This document shows positions 9,085 through 17,021 of a stretch of 64,000 bases of DNA, one piece after another. A program made the position numbers and the translations under genes. The notes under the pieces are model-generated. The model did no database searches. It had not been told where the DNA came from and saw nothing but the letters and a program-made list of their open reading frames with translations. Position 1 is the first letter of the stretch; each line of letters begins with the position of its first letter. Source of the stretch: Marinospirillum insulare DSM 21763 (GTDB lineage: Bacteria; Pseudomonadota; Gammaproteobacteria; Pseudomonadales; Halomonadaceae); contig NZ_JMLW01000018.1 of NCBI RefSeq assembly GCF_000686905.1, positions 1 through 64,000 of the forward strand, read 5' to 3'.

Positions 9085-10215
9085 CTAGGTGCAGCAATGA
9101 GATAATTGCATTGTGTTGTTGGGCAATGAATAACGTGTACTACGCCCACCCGCTACTGATTTTACTAAGCAGCCTAAATCCACCAAGGCGCTTAAATGTC
9201 GCGTGGCGGTGGGTTTACTTACCTTGGCTACACGATGATATTGGGTAGTATTAATGCCATCTAAAAAATCACCATCCAGCATTCTATTCAGCACTTTTAC
9301 TTGCTCTTTTAATAATTGGGTTTGGTCGATTTGCTGCCAAAATCTGGTTTTAAACAGCGTTTGTTCAATTTCTGTTATCACCCCTGCAAAAGTATCATTT
9401 AAGGTGTCTAAAAACCAAACCAACCAAGGGGTAATATCTAGTCCGCCCTTTTGGCTTTGCTCTAAAATTGTATAGTAGCTTTCACGCTTGGCTAGAATAC
9501 TAACCGACATGGCGTAAAACCTTACCGATTGCTGCTCTGCTTGGGCTAAGGCAAGGTCTGTTATTAAACGCGTGATACGGCCATTACCATCTTCTAAAGG
9601 GTGCAAGGTAACAAACCAAAAGTGTGCAAGGGCGGCTCTTAATAATGGGTCTAAGCTGGTGTCAGTTTGTGACTGGTTAAACCAGTTTATAAAGCGACTA
9701 AGTTCCTTCTCTAATAGGGTTCTATCTGGGGCAGTAAAATGCGCTTTAGGCTTATCCAGCCTGCCCGATACCACCTGCATGGGTGCTTCCCCCCTCAGTT
9801 GACCGCCAACAACTGACTGAAACAAGCTGCTTCCTTCTGCAAATAAGCAGCGATGCCAATGTAAAATTCGCTCTAAGGTAAGTGGTTCGTCTAGGTTTTC
9901 TACCGCATCTAGCATAATTTCGGCTAAACCATCTGTATGTTTGCTAGTAGGAAATGGATGTGCTTCGCTAAGCCCTAGCTTATTTGCCAAGGAAGAACGC
10001 ACAGAAAAGGCATTAAGCTGTTCACCTTCTATAGCACTGGAATGCACTAGGTTAGCCAGCAAGGTATTCAGCATGCTTTGTTTTTGGTCAGCCGATTGGC
10101 TGCTGGCTTTACCCAGCAACACACCTTGATTAAGGCGTGTTTGCCTTAATAGCGGTTCAATAATGCTGTTATCCCAAGTGAAATTGGGCCATTCGTCTTG
10201 CTGCCAAATCCACAT
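9085..10215 (-). CDS. Fic domain protein with DUF4172 and winged-helix ends
   Basis: Fic enzymes transfer AMP or similar groups to protein hydroxyls. Counting from an upstream in-frame GTG at 10242, residues 11-75 are a DUF4172-type N-terminus including the inhibitory-helix motif SSAIEGEQ (68-75). The Fic motif HPLEDGNGR is at 214-222, with Leu replacing the usual Phe. The C-terminus (about 320-375) is a winged helix-turn-helix (VAKVSKPTATRHLSALVDLG). The ATG at 10215 is preferred because an AAGG ribosome site precedes it by six bases. The intramolecular inhibitory motif suggests a self-regulated class II enzyme. Palindromes just upstream fit autoregulation by the HTH. The target is unknown. 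Confidence 0.85.
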   Translation of the reverse strand: MWIWQQDEWPNFTWDNSIIEPLLRQTRLNQGVLLGKASSQSADQKQSMLNTLLANLVHSSAIEGEQLNAFSVRSSLANKLGLSEAHPFPTSKHTDGLAEIMLDAVENLDEPLTLERILHWHRCLFAEGSSLFQSVVGGQLRGEAPMQVVSGRLDKPKAHFTAPDRTLLEKELSRFINWFNQSQTDTSLDPLLRAALAHFWFVTLHPLEDGNGRITRLITDLALAQAEQQSVRFYAMSVSILAKRESYYTILEQSQKGGLDITPWLVWFLDTLNDTFAGVITEIEQTLFKTRFWQQIDQTQLLKEQVKVLNRMLDGDFLDGINTTQYHRVAKVSKPTATRHLSALVDLGCLVKSVAGGRSTRYSLPNNTMQLSHCCT

Positions 10216-10230
10216 ACTCTGCCTTTTGAT

Positions 10231-10284
10231 GTGATTAACCACTCTAATCTAATCACACGATGAGTCGATTAAGCAAGCTAATCG
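10231..10284. promoter_or_regulatory. Two inverted repeats upstream of the fic gene, possible operators
   Basis: GTGATTA-N12-TAATCAC lies at 10231-10256 and CGATTA-N7-TAATCG at 10266-10284. The half-sites share the GATTA/TAATC core, so four copies occur in 54 bases directly before the Fic gene. This is the arrangement expected for binding by a dimeric HTH protein, possibly the Fic protein itself. Confidence 0.5.
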
Positions 10285-10394
10285 CATCATAAGGGTTTAA
10301 CTGACTGCCAGAAGCAAACATGAACTTCCCGCACTTTTATAAACACTCAGCTACCGCATTTAAGTACTGAATAAACTGGCTATTTGAAACTCGA

Positions 10395-10449
10395 GTCACC
10401 TTTTGGTCACCCAGTGGTCACAAGGCTATTATGAGGGGGGGTTGGTCAC
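10395..10449. repeat. Four GTCAC repeats in the gap between fic and tRNA-Arg
   Basis: GTCAC occurs at 10395, 10406, 10417 and 10445, the last three as GGTCAC; the first three are 11 bases apart. The surrounding gap, about 10285-10490, has no supported gene. The repeats lie just past the 3' end of the tRNA gene, where integrated elements often sit, but no integrase or clear attachment core is visible. Confidence 0.4.
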
Positions 10450-10490
10450 TGAGGGAAGAATTCAAAACGAAGGTATGAAAAGTAAAGAAT

Positions 10491-10567
10491 TGGCCCGCCC
10501 TGTAGGACTCGAACCTACTACCTGCTCCTTAGGAGGGAGCCGCTCTATCCAGATGAGCTAAGGGCGG
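10491..10567 (-). tRNA. tRNA-Arg (anticodon CCT)
   Basis: All arms fold on the minus strand. The acceptor stem is CCGCCCT with AGGGCGG (7 of 7 pairs), the D stem GCTC/GAGC, the anticodon stem GCTCC/GGAGC around the loop CTCCTAA, and the T stem GTAGG/CCTAC around TTCGAGT. The discriminator is G and the CCA end is encoded. The anticodon CCT reads the rare arginine codon AGG. A partial second copy lies 102 bases upstream with respect to transcription. Confidence 0.93.
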
Positions 10568-10628
10568 TGAATCAAAAAACACTAAATTTGAGCTGTTCCT
10601 TCCACTGGCTTTTTTACTATGAGTGCTT

Positions 10629-10667
10629 CCTTAGCAGGGAGCCGCTCTATCCAGATGAGCTAAGGGC
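10629..10667 (-). pseudogene. Duplicated 5' half of tRNA-Arg(CCT)
   Basis: These 39 bases match 10527-10565 of the intact tRNA gene at 38 positions. They cover most of the acceptor 5' strand, the D arm and the anticodon arm as far as the loop, where one base differs so that the loop reads CTGCTAA. No T arm or 3' acceptor strand follows, so it cannot make a tRNA. A TATAAT box stands directly before it, which suggests that the copy carries the original promoter and arose by partial tandem duplication or from an excised element. Confidence 0.8.
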
Positions 10668-10670
10668 AAA

Positions 10671-10699
10671 ATTATACTTTTGCATTTAACGTAGGTCTA
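10671..10699 (-). promoter_or_regulatory. Promoter-like boxes in front of the tRNA fragment
   Basis: On the minus strand TAGACC and TATAAT are spaced by 17 bases, with TATAAT ending four bases before the tRNA-like sequence. The -10 box is perfect and the -35 box is poor. It overlaps the 3' end of the PilZ gene. It probably drives transcription through the fragment into the intact tRNA gene. Confidence 0.5.
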
Positions 10700-11417
10700 C
10701 CCGTCTCGCTTCCCTTTGCAAAAAAATCACAAAGCGGTCTATTTCTGCTTGCACACTAGGTTTGGGATCATAGAAACGAAAGCCGCAAGTCGTACGTTTT
10801 TTGTGCTCATCATAAACAGCATGCCTTGCTTCAACCTTTAGGGTTAATTTTTTTTCAAAAGCTTTTAGGTTGATGGTCATTTCGTCAAAAATTTCTAAGT
10901 CTTTAAATGGCGGCTCAATAAGACTATCGAACTCTAACTTACACCCGGTGCTGGAAATATCTTTCAAGGTGGCTTTTAAAGGTTGTATTGGCTCAGTTCG
11001 GGTTAAGGAAAGAAGGCTAACGGGCACCTTATTGCTTAGCATTACATGAGCCCGGAAGGCATCACGCTTTTGGTTGTGAATTAGCTCTTTAGGAAAGGCA
11101 ACTCGATAAACAGCACCGTCTTCTTCATCTAACACTTTCATTGCTTGGCATTTAGTAAAAAAAACCGTTATACCTTGCTCTGTACCCCTTACTGAGAAGG
11201 TTTCATTAGCTAAAATTCGCTTATGTCCACTCGGCGGGTTTAGTTCATCTAAGTAAAATACTTGGGCTTCTCTATCGACTGCCAATACTAGGCTAAGGTA
11301 TTTTTGCTCAACACCTCTAAAGCTAACGCTAACAGGAGATCTTTGTCTTTGTAATGAACTGAGTACGCTCGCCACTTCTGCAGGGCGTGTAATTATGTGT
11401 TCTGCATCGCTAGTCAT
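10686..11417 (-). CDS. YcgR-like flagellar brake protein with PilZ domain
   Basis: A 243-residue cytoplasmic protein. The N-terminal half (about 15-110) resembles the YcgR N-domain. The C-terminal half is a PilZ domain with the c-di-GMP-binding RxxxR motif (RDAFR, about 138-142) and the DISSTG form of D/NxSxxG (about 172-177). Proteins of this type bind c-di-GMP and slow the flagellar motor. Its start lies two bases after flgN, so both are probably one transcript and the flagellar role is supported by context. Confidence 0.8.
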   Translation of the reverse strand: MTSDAEHIITRPAEVASVLSSLQRQRSPVSVSFRGVEQKYLSLVLAVDREAQVFYLDELNPPSGHKRILANETFSVRGTEQGITVFFTKCQAMKVLDEEDGAVYRVAFPKELIHNQKRDAFRAHVMLSNKVPVSLLSLTRTEPIQPLKATLKDISSTGCKLEFDSLIEPPFKDLEIFDEMTINLKAFEKKLTLKVEARHAVYDEHKKRTTCGFRFYDPKPSVQAEIDRFVIFLQREARRVDLR

Positions 11418-11419
11418 AT

Positions 11420-11911
11420 TTAAGCCTTACCCAAGGTTCTAGGTATGCTGATATTACCTGGCCCGCCTGCTGGGTTATAAACCTTAACTTTGTTTTGTGA
11501 AGCTTTAAAAGCATTTAAGAGGGTATCAAAGTGTTGTGTTGCGCGGTTAATTAGCTGACCGTTAACTTTGTTAGCTGTTTGAACCTGCTCTAACTTGGTT
11601 ACTAGCTGATTCCAGCCTTGGCGCATAGCTTTTTCCATATTGCCTGGTAAGCCAGCTAAGAAGGCTTCTATGCCTTCCATATCTGCTGTTAAACCTTGTT
11701 CTTCTAAAAACAATTTGCGCTGATCCACGTCTTCTTGAATTTTTTCTAGCCGCTCATTTTTACGCTGAGTTATAGCTTCTAAAGCTTCAGGTGTAGAGCC
11801 AGGTTGTTGTAGAAGAACCATCTCTTCTTCTAACAACTTGCTTAGTAACTGGAAGTTGTCTATGGCTTGAATAAGTAATTCTTTGAAGGTCTGGATACTT
11901 GCTTGGGACAC
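11420..11911 (-). CDS. flgN: Flagellar export chaperone FlgN
   Basis: Chaperone that keeps the hook-filament junction proteins FlgK and FlgL unpolymerised before export. The 163-residue protein is almost wholly helical and charged, with long coiled segments at about 5-60 and 75-140, and it has the FlgN-type start where short helices precede LLEEEMVLLQQ. It lies between flgM upstream and the YcgR-like gene downstream. A terminator-like hairpin separates it from flgM, so it may need its own promoter or read-through. Confidence 0.8.
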   Translation of the reverse strand: MSQASIQTFKELLIQAIDNFQLLSKLLEEEMVLLQQPGSTPEALEAITQRKNERLEKIQEDVDQRKLFLEEQGLTADMEGIEAFLAGLPGNMEKAMRQGWNQLVTKLEQVQTANKVNGQLINRATQHFDTLLNAFKASQNKVKVYNPAGGPGNISIPRTLGKA

Positions 11912-11963
11912 GTTTGACTCCGCAGCTAATTAACTTTTAGCAGTTTAACGAATAGATCATCAA

Positions 11964-12001
11964 TGCAAAAGAGCCTGCCGAGTAATTACACGGCAGGCTC
12001 T
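11964..12001 (-). terminator. Intrinsic terminator between flgM and flgN
   Basis: An 11-bp perfect stem (AGAGCCTGCCG with CGGCAGGCTCT) encloses a 10-base loop and is followed on the minus strand by TTTGC. It starts 40 bases past the flgM stop. The T run is short, so termination may be partial. Confidence 0.65.
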
Positions 12002-12040
12002 GTATTTTGTATAAGTCTAGCTGCATCGGGTACTTATAAC

Positions 12041-12331
12041 TTAAAGCTTGGATTCAATACCCATTAGCTTTCCAGCTAGCTTAGTGTAATCTACCTGATA
12101 ACTTCCATCAGCAATCTGCATTTTCAGTGCTTCAACCCTCTCGGAGTCAAAAGAACCTTGATCAGCATTTTTGTAGAGTTGCTGTGCTTGAGCACTGAGT
12201 TCAACTCGGTCAGCTGCAGAGGTATTAACTGCGACTTCAGTTTTTGCACTGGAACCCTTGGCTGCAGACTGGTCTGAACCTCTAACCCTAGGGGTAAGGT
12301 TGCTGCCAACACCATTAAAATCAATAGCCAT
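12041..12331 (-). CDS. flgM: Anti-sigma-28 factor FlgM
   Basis: A 96-residue regulator that binds and inhibits FliA (sigma-28) until it is exported through the finished hook-basal body. The N-terminus (MAIDFNG, Ser/Thr/Ala-rich, disordered) and the C-terminal helices with DRVELSAQAQQLYKNA and ERVEALKMQIADGSYQVDY are characteristic of the family. The ATG is preceded by a perfect sigma-28 promoter, so FlgM is probably made under the control of the factor it inhibits, as in enteric bacteria. Confidence 0.92.
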   Translation of the reverse strand: MAIDFNGVGSNLTPRVRGSDQSAAKGSSAKTEVAVNTSAADRVELSAQAQQLYKNADQGSFDSERVEALKMQIADGSYQVDYTKLAGKLMGIESKL

Positions 12332-12384
12332 AACTGGATACCCGTTTTGTTAGATCAAATGACACTTTATTGCTCTTACAAAGG

Positions 12385-12411
12385 TTTTCGGCCTGTTGCT
12401 TAAAAACTTTA
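12385..12411 (-). promoter_or_regulatory. Sigma-28 (FliA) promoter of flgM
   Basis: On the minus strand TAAAGTTT and GCCGAAAA are separated by exactly 11 bases. This matches the enteric FliA consensus TAAAGTTT-N11-GCCGATAA at all but one position. It lies 54 bases before the flgM start codon. Confidence 0.9.
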
Positions 12412-12441
12412 GTGTTATTTTTAAAAAATTAATTGCTCGAC

Positions 12442-13146
12442 CTAGTAACGAACTTCAACTTTACCACGACCCACAACCAATGCACGAATGACTCTTCCAG
12501 ACTGTAAATTGCGCACCCTTATTTGGTCACCTACTTTGCCACTATCTAGGGCTTCTCCACCCATGCGAACACTTAACACACCATTGGTTGCCACTATAGT
12601 AATTTGCTCACTACGATTGACAGCATCAGTTTCCAAAAGATTTTTGCTGCTAAGCACATCGCCTGCTCTTAAGCGATTTCTTAATTGGAAACCTGTCACT
12701 TCTGCTAGGCTAGTAAAGTAATCGCCCCTCACCCTAGAAACATCTTTTTCAACAAGACTTAACATAGGCGAGCTCAGTTTTGCCTTGCGTGGCAGGTCGG
12801 TTTTAGCCACAACAACGGTTAAATAGCGAGCTAGGTTAACACCTAAATACACAAACCAGTCTTGATCTAAGCAGCTAACCTTTAAGTTAAGCCGACCACG
12901 CAAATCATTAGAGCCATGCAACTCAACCACTAATGGGCTTTCGCAGGCAGTCAAACGCAAGCGCGGATCTAAACTAGAGAATCTAGCCTCGTAACGCCCT
13001 TCTTCTTGGCTTAACTGCTGGTCTAGCCAAGTGTTTGCAGCTATTTCTAACTCTCCCACATCTTGTAATGCTTGAGCATTAACTAAGCTATTAGCTAAGA
13101 GAATTAAAAAGAATAAAGCCAACCTAGACATACACTTAACAGACAT
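12442..13146 (-). CDS. flgA: Flagella basal body P-ring formation protein FlgA
   Basis: Periplasmic chaperone for assembly of the FlgI P ring. The 234-residue protein has a signal peptide (hydrophobic ALFFLILLANSLV, cleavage near NAQA at 23-25), a middle part with two cysteines, and a C-terminal SAF domain (about 110-232) with the typical LRAGDVLSSKNL and VRVRNLQSGRVIRA-like segments. It is divergent from cheV. The usual neighbours flgB onward are not present here, so this flagellar block is split from the main rod-hook genes. Confidence 0.88.
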   Translation of the reverse strand: MSVKCMSRLALFFLILLANSLVNAQALQDVGELEIAANTWLDQQLSQEEGRYEARFSSLDPRLRLTACESPLVVELHGSNDLRGRLNLKVSCLDQDWFVYLGVNLARYLTVVVAKTDLPRKAKLSSPMLSLVEKDVSRVRGDYFTSLAEVTGFQLRNRLRAGDVLSSKNLLETDAVNRSEQITIVATNGVLSVRMGGEALDSGKVGDQIRVRNLQSGRVIRALVVGRGKVEVRY

Positions 13147-13247
13147 AACACAGAACTCTACAAGGAATTTTAGAAATCTTTTGCTTAGCAGTTTATACTC
13201 AGTCTACTTACTAAATATTTCGACCGGTGAAACTAGAAGAATATTTT

Positions 13248-14186
13248 ATGACAAACTCTGCAGGCAAGTTAGCCGCACGCAATAAAATTGCTGGCGGCAA
13301 CCGTATGGAGCTTTTACTTTTTCGTTTAAAAGGTAGGCAGCTCTATGGTATTAATGTTTTTAAAGTTAAGGAAATTATCCCTTGTCCACCACTTACCAGC
13401 TTGCCACATCATACAGCAGAAGTTCGAGGTGTTGCGCATGTCCGTGAAGGCGCCATATCTATTCTCGACTTAGGCATGGCTATACGTCAGCCACCTATGG
13501 AAAACCCGCGTGAAAACTTTGTCATAGTGACTGAGTACAACCGCCGCACGCAAGGCTTTTTAGTGCGTGAGGTCGACCGAATTGTAAATATAGACTGGGA
13601 AGAAGTGCACCCACCGCCTAAAGGCAGTGGTAAAAACAGTTTTTTAACTGCTGTGACTCAGATGGATAACCAACTCATCGAAATTATTGATGTAGAAAAA
13701 ATTATCGCCAGTGTCGACCCTTTAGCTCAAGGCGTATCTAGCGAGCTCTTAACCGATGAAGTTAAGGCAGTTGCAGCCAACTACCATATTTTATTAGTCG
13801 ATGACTCAAGCGTTGCGCGTAATCAGGTAGAACGCAACCTTACTGAAACTGGTGTACAATTCACTAGCTTAACCAATGGTAAAGAGGCGCTCGACTATTT
13901 AAATGGCCTTGCAGATGAAGGTAAGAACATTAGCGATGAGTTTTTAATGATTATTTCAGATATTGAAATGCCTGAAATGGATGGTTACACGCTAACCAAC
14001 CGCATCAAACAAGACCCTCGCCTTAGTAGCTTAACGGTGCTTTTACACTCATCATTAAGCGGTATTTTTAATGAGGCAATGGTAAAAAAGGTAGGTGCGA
14101 ACTTTTTCCTAGCTAAATATGATGCCGATGAGCTTGCAAGAGTTGTTATTGGCGAAATAAAAAAAGCTGAAGCCGCTAAATGGTGA
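13248..14186 (+). CDS. cheV: Chemotaxis coupling protein CheV
   Basis: A CheW domain joined to a receiver domain; it couples receptors to CheA and tunes adaptation. Counted from the ATG at 13248 (312 residues), the CheW part spans about 15-160 (ELLLFRLKGRQLYGINVFKV, RGVAHVREGAISILDL) and the receiver about 178-305, with acidic pocket LLVDDSS, phospho-acceptor Asp in ISDIEMPEMDG and Lys in FFLAKYD. An upstream GTG at 13227 is in frame, but AGAAGA lies at good spacing before the ATG and the extra residues do not look like the family. Confidence 0.92.
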   Translation: MTNSAGKLAARNKIAGGNRMELLLFRLKGRQLYGINVFKVKEIIPCPPLTSLPHHTAEVRGVAHVREGAISILDLGMAIRQPPMENPRENFVIVTEYNRRTQGFLVREVDRIVNIDWEEVHPPPKGSGKNSFLTAVTQMDNQLIEIIDVEKIIASVDPLAQGVSSELLTDEVKAVAANYHILLVDDSSVARNQVERNLTETGVQFTSLTNGKEALDYLNGLADEGKNISDEFLMIISDIEMPEMDGYTLTNRIKQDPRLSSLTVLLHSSLSGIFNEAMVKKVGANFFLAKYDADELARVVIGEIKKAEAAKW

Positions 14187-14266
14187 TTTAATTCATAGCT
14201 TTAGCTATGTTAAGTTATTATCATATAAGGCTCTTTATAATAATACCTGTGTAATGGTGGTGATGG

Positions 14267-15106
14267 ATGTCAATTAGTAAGACGTTGGGCCCCCAAGAAT
14301 TTGAAGCTTTCCGTAATTTCTTACAGGATGCCTGTGGCATTTTGCTGGGTGACAATAAACAATACCTAGTCACTAGCCGCTTGAGCAAAATTATGGCTCA
14401 GCAAAAGCTAGAAAGCTTAACTGACCTAATGCGTGAGATGCAGCGGAACCCTCGTTCCGGTCTAAAAGAAGCGGTTATTGATGCCATGACCACTAACGAA
14501 ACCCTGTGGTTTCGTGATGTGCACCCTTTTAATATTTTAGAAAACAAGGTTCTGCCTGAAATAGCGCCCAAGCTGGGTGCTCAGCAGCTAAAAATTTGGT
14601 CTTCTGCCAGCTCAACAGGACAAGAAGCCTACTCTATATCTATGGTTATAGAGGAGTTTCGTAAAAAGAACCCTTCCCTACTGCGTGGTGGTGAAAAAAT
14701 CATTGGTACCGATATTTCTGCCTCTGCACTGGCCATAGCTAAGTCGGGTACTTATGAAATGCTAGCCATAGGTCGTGGCTTATCTAAAGAGCGCTTAACC
14801 AAGCATTTTACCCAAACAGGTGAAGGTCGCTGGAAGGTTAACCCTAACATTCAAAAGCGTGCTGAATTTAAAATGATGAACCTACTGCATAGCTACACTA
14901 TGCTGGGTCAGTTTGATATTGTCTTTTGCCGTAATGTGCTTATTTACTTTTCAGCAGAACTCAAAAAAGATATTCTCAAGCGCATTCACGCCACGCTTAA
15001 ACCTGGTGGTTACTTATTCTTGGGTGCCTCAGAAGCCTTGTCTAATATGCCAGAGCTTTATGAAATGGTGCAGTGTAGGCCAGGCATTATTTACCGAGCC
15101 AAATAA
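14267..15106 (+). CDS. cheR: Chemotaxis protein methyltransferase CheR
   Basis: SAM-dependent enzyme that methylates glutamates of chemoreceptors for adaptation. The 279-residue protein has the helical CheR N-domain (about 8-75), TTNETLWFRDVHPF with the catalytic arginine, the SAM motif IWSSASSTGQEAYSISM, GTDISASALAIAKSG, and FDIVFCRNVLIYF. It follows cheV after 80 bases and is closed by an intrinsic terminator. In many pseudomonads cheV-cheR precede flgB; here rsmC follows instead. Confidence 0.94.
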   Translation: MSISKTLGPQEFEAFRNFLQDACGILLGDNKQYLVTSRLSKIMAQQKLESLTDLMREMQRNPRSGLKEAVIDAMTTNETLWFRDVHPFNILENKVLPEIAPKLGAQQLKIWSSASSTGQEAYSISMVIEEFRKKNPSLLRGGEKIIGTDISASALAIAKSGTYEMLAIGRGLSKERLTKHFTQTGEGRWKVNPNIQKRAEFKMMNLLHSYTMLGQFDIVFCRNVLIYFSAELKKDILKRIHATLKPGGYLFLGASEALSNMPELYEMVQCRPGIIYRAK

Positions 15107-15151
15107 CCAAGTGCAAGTAGCAGCCTAGTTAAATCATTAAGCAGTTTTATT

Positions 15152-15175
15152 AGGCGCTCTCAGGAGCGCCTTTTC
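15152..15175 (+). terminator. Intrinsic terminator after cheR
   Basis: GGCGCTC and GAGCGCC form a 7-bp stem with a TCAG loop, followed by TTTTCTATTT. It lies 46 bases after the cheR stop and separates it from rsmC. Confidence 0.85.
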
Positions 15176-15204
15176 TATTTCTTTTAGAAGCATTACTGAA
15201 AAAC

Positions 15205-16272
15205 ATGCCTAACCTCTCTAGCAGTTCACCTTTAAATCAGTTCCTCTTTCGCCAGCTAGCTAATTGGTTAGATCAACCTCTGAACCTTCTAGCTGCACCT
15301 GCCGACTTAAACTGGCAAGAATTAGCAACCACCTTCACTACTGCTCAGCAATCCATTCAAGTATGGACAAGTGACTGGCGTAGTTTTCAGCTTGCCCAAG
15401 CAGCAGGCATTCAAAGTTACTTTACTGCTGAGCAAGCACCCACTCAGCTGGCTGGACGCAGTTTAGTTTTTTGGCCTAAAGCTAAAGAAGAAGGTTATTG
15501 GTGGTTAAAGCAACTGGCTCAGTTACCGCATAACCAAGTCTTACTAATTGGTGAAACTAACGGTGGTGTTAAAGCACTAGCCAAGCAACTACTAACTGCC
15601 GGGGTGCAAGTCAATAAATTAGATTCAGCTAGGCGCTGTGCACTCTATTCAGTTAACTCTTTAACACCTGCCAAACACTTAATTTCAGAAAACACACCTC
15701 ATCACCAATGGTCAGGACCTAACGAGCTAACACTCATTAGCCAACCCGGTGTATTTAGCCATGGTCGTGTAGATGACGGCTCTGCTTTACTGCTAGAAAC
15801 CTTGGCTAAACAACCGCTAGTATCATCAGGTAACCTACTAGACCTAGGCTGTGGCTGTGGCTTATTAGGTGCTTGGTTAATTAAACAACACCCTAAGCTA
15901 CAACTAACTGCATGTGATGTCAGTGGCTTTGCTTTAAATGCAACACGGGCCACACTTAAAGCCAACCAACTACAAGGAAAAGTTCTTGCTGCGGACATTT
16001 TTTCAGGCTTAGAAGCAGAGGCTCCGCCCCAAGGCTACGACTTAATTGTTAGCAACCCACCTTTTCATACTGGCAAAGCTACTGACTATGAGTTGGCTAG
16101 TCGGCTCATTAGCCAAGCACCTAAGTATTTGCGTAAAGGCGGTGAGCTATGGCTAGTTGCTAACCGTTTTTTGCCCTACCCAGACTTACTGCAACAAGCT
16201 TTTGGTAACTTTATAATTGCTGCTGAAAACGGTAAATTCCGTGTTTACAAGGCAATAGGAGGTAAAGGGTGA
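15205..16272 (+). CDS. rsmC: 16S rRNA (guanine1207-N2)-methyltransferase
   Basis: Methylates G1207 of 16S rRNA in the 30S subunit using SAM. The 355-residue protein has two Rossmann halves: a degenerate N-terminal one (about 1-165) and an active C-terminal one with LLDLGCGCGLLGAWL (about 211-225) and the catalytic SNPPFHTG motif (about 288-295). Length and two-domain plan fit RsmC. Its stop overlaps the cmoA start by four bases, so the three RNA-methylation genes form one unit. Confidence 0.9.
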   Translation: MPNLSSSSPLNQFLFRQLANWLDQPLNLLAAPADLNWQELATTFTTAQQSIQVWTSDWRSFQLAQAAGIQSYFTAEQAPTQLAGRSLVFWPKAKEEGYWWLKQLAQLPHNQVLLIGETNGGVKALAKQLLTAGVQVNKLDSARRCALYSVNSLTPAKHLISENTPHHQWSGPNELTLISQPGVFSHGRVDDGSALLLETLAKQPLVSSGNLLDLGCGCGLLGAWLIKQHPKLQLTACDVSGFALNATRATLKANQLQGKVLAADIFSGLEAEAPPQGYDLIVSNPPFHTGKATDYELASRLISQAPKYLRKGGELWLVANRFLPYPDLLQQAFGNFIIAAENGKFRVYKAIGGKG

Positions 16273-17021
16273 GCCAGTCAACTATTCCACGAGATGCCAT
16301 TTTTGCTACTCCCTTAGATGAGCTAGCTAGCTTTTCTTTTGATGAGCAGGTAGCCAGTGTTTTTCCAGATATGATTAAACGCTCTATTCCTGGTTATTCA
16401 CAAATTTTAGGTATGACAGGTGTTATAGCTAAACGCTACGTGCCTGAGGGTGGGCGTATTTATGACTTGGGCGCTTCTTTAGGTGCAACCACCTTAAGTG
16501 TTGCACAACAGTTAAGTCACCTAAAAGAAGTTGACTTTATTACCCTCGACACCTCACCAGCCATGACTGAACGCTGTGCAACTATTCTTGCAGAAAACCT
16601 TGCAGAACGCTCCGTTACCACCCTATGTGGCGATATACGTAGCTTTGATTACCAACCCTGTGACTTGGTTATTTTAAACTTTACACTGCAATTTTTACCA
16701 CCTATCGATCGCCAAGCACTGCTAGATAAACTTTTTAAGGCGCTCCGCCCCGGTGGTGCTTTAATTATTAGTGAAAAAGTGCATTTTAAAGACCCTCGGC
16801 AAGCACAATTACTCTACGAATTACACCATGACTTTAAGCGTGCCAATGGCTACTCCGATATGGAAATCAGTCAAAAACGTACTGCCTTAGAAGACGTTTT
16901 GTTAACTGATACCCCTGAAGAACATCAACAGCGCTTATTAGCAACGGGTTTTAGTTTTGCTAGCCAGTGGTTTCAATACCTAAACTTTGCTTCTTTTTTA
17001 GCCATTAAAGGGGAAAGCTAA
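16269..17021 (+). CDS. cmoA: Carboxy-S-adenosyl-L-methionine synthase
   Basis: Converts SAM and prephenate to carboxy-SAM, the donor used by CmoB for wobble-uridine modification. The 250-residue protein has the family start (RDAIFATPLDELASFSFDEQVASVFPDM, of which SFDEQVASVFPDMI is most diagnostic), the SAM loop YDLGASLGATTLS and LVILNFTLQFL. The start is a GTG inside the overlapping GTGA with the rsmC stop, which fixes it. Its stop and the cmoB start share a base (TAATG), a sign of translational coupling. Confidence 0.95.
   Translation: MSQSTIPRDAIFATPLDELASFSFDEQVASVFPDMIKRSIPGYSQILGMTGVIAKRYVPEGGRIYDLGASLGATTLSVAQQLSHLKEVDFITLDTSPAMTERCATILAENLAERSVTTLCGDIRSFDYQPCDLVILNFTLQFLPPIDRQALLDKLFKALRPGGALIISEKVHFKDPRQAQLLYELHHDFKRANGYSDMEISQKRTALEDVLLTDTPEEHQQRLLATGFSFASQWFQYLNFASFLAIKGES

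Noticed and set aside
9085-10284. Fic toxin-antitoxin system
   Set aside because: No small antitoxin gene stands beside it, and the inhibitory motif is inside the Fic protein itself.
10395-10449. CRISPR-like repeats
   Set aside because: Units are only five to six bases with 11- and 28-base spacing; no array or cas gene is present.
10621-10680. A second tRNA gene next to tRNA-Arg
   Set aside because: Only the 5' half is present; there is no T arm or 3' acceptor strand.
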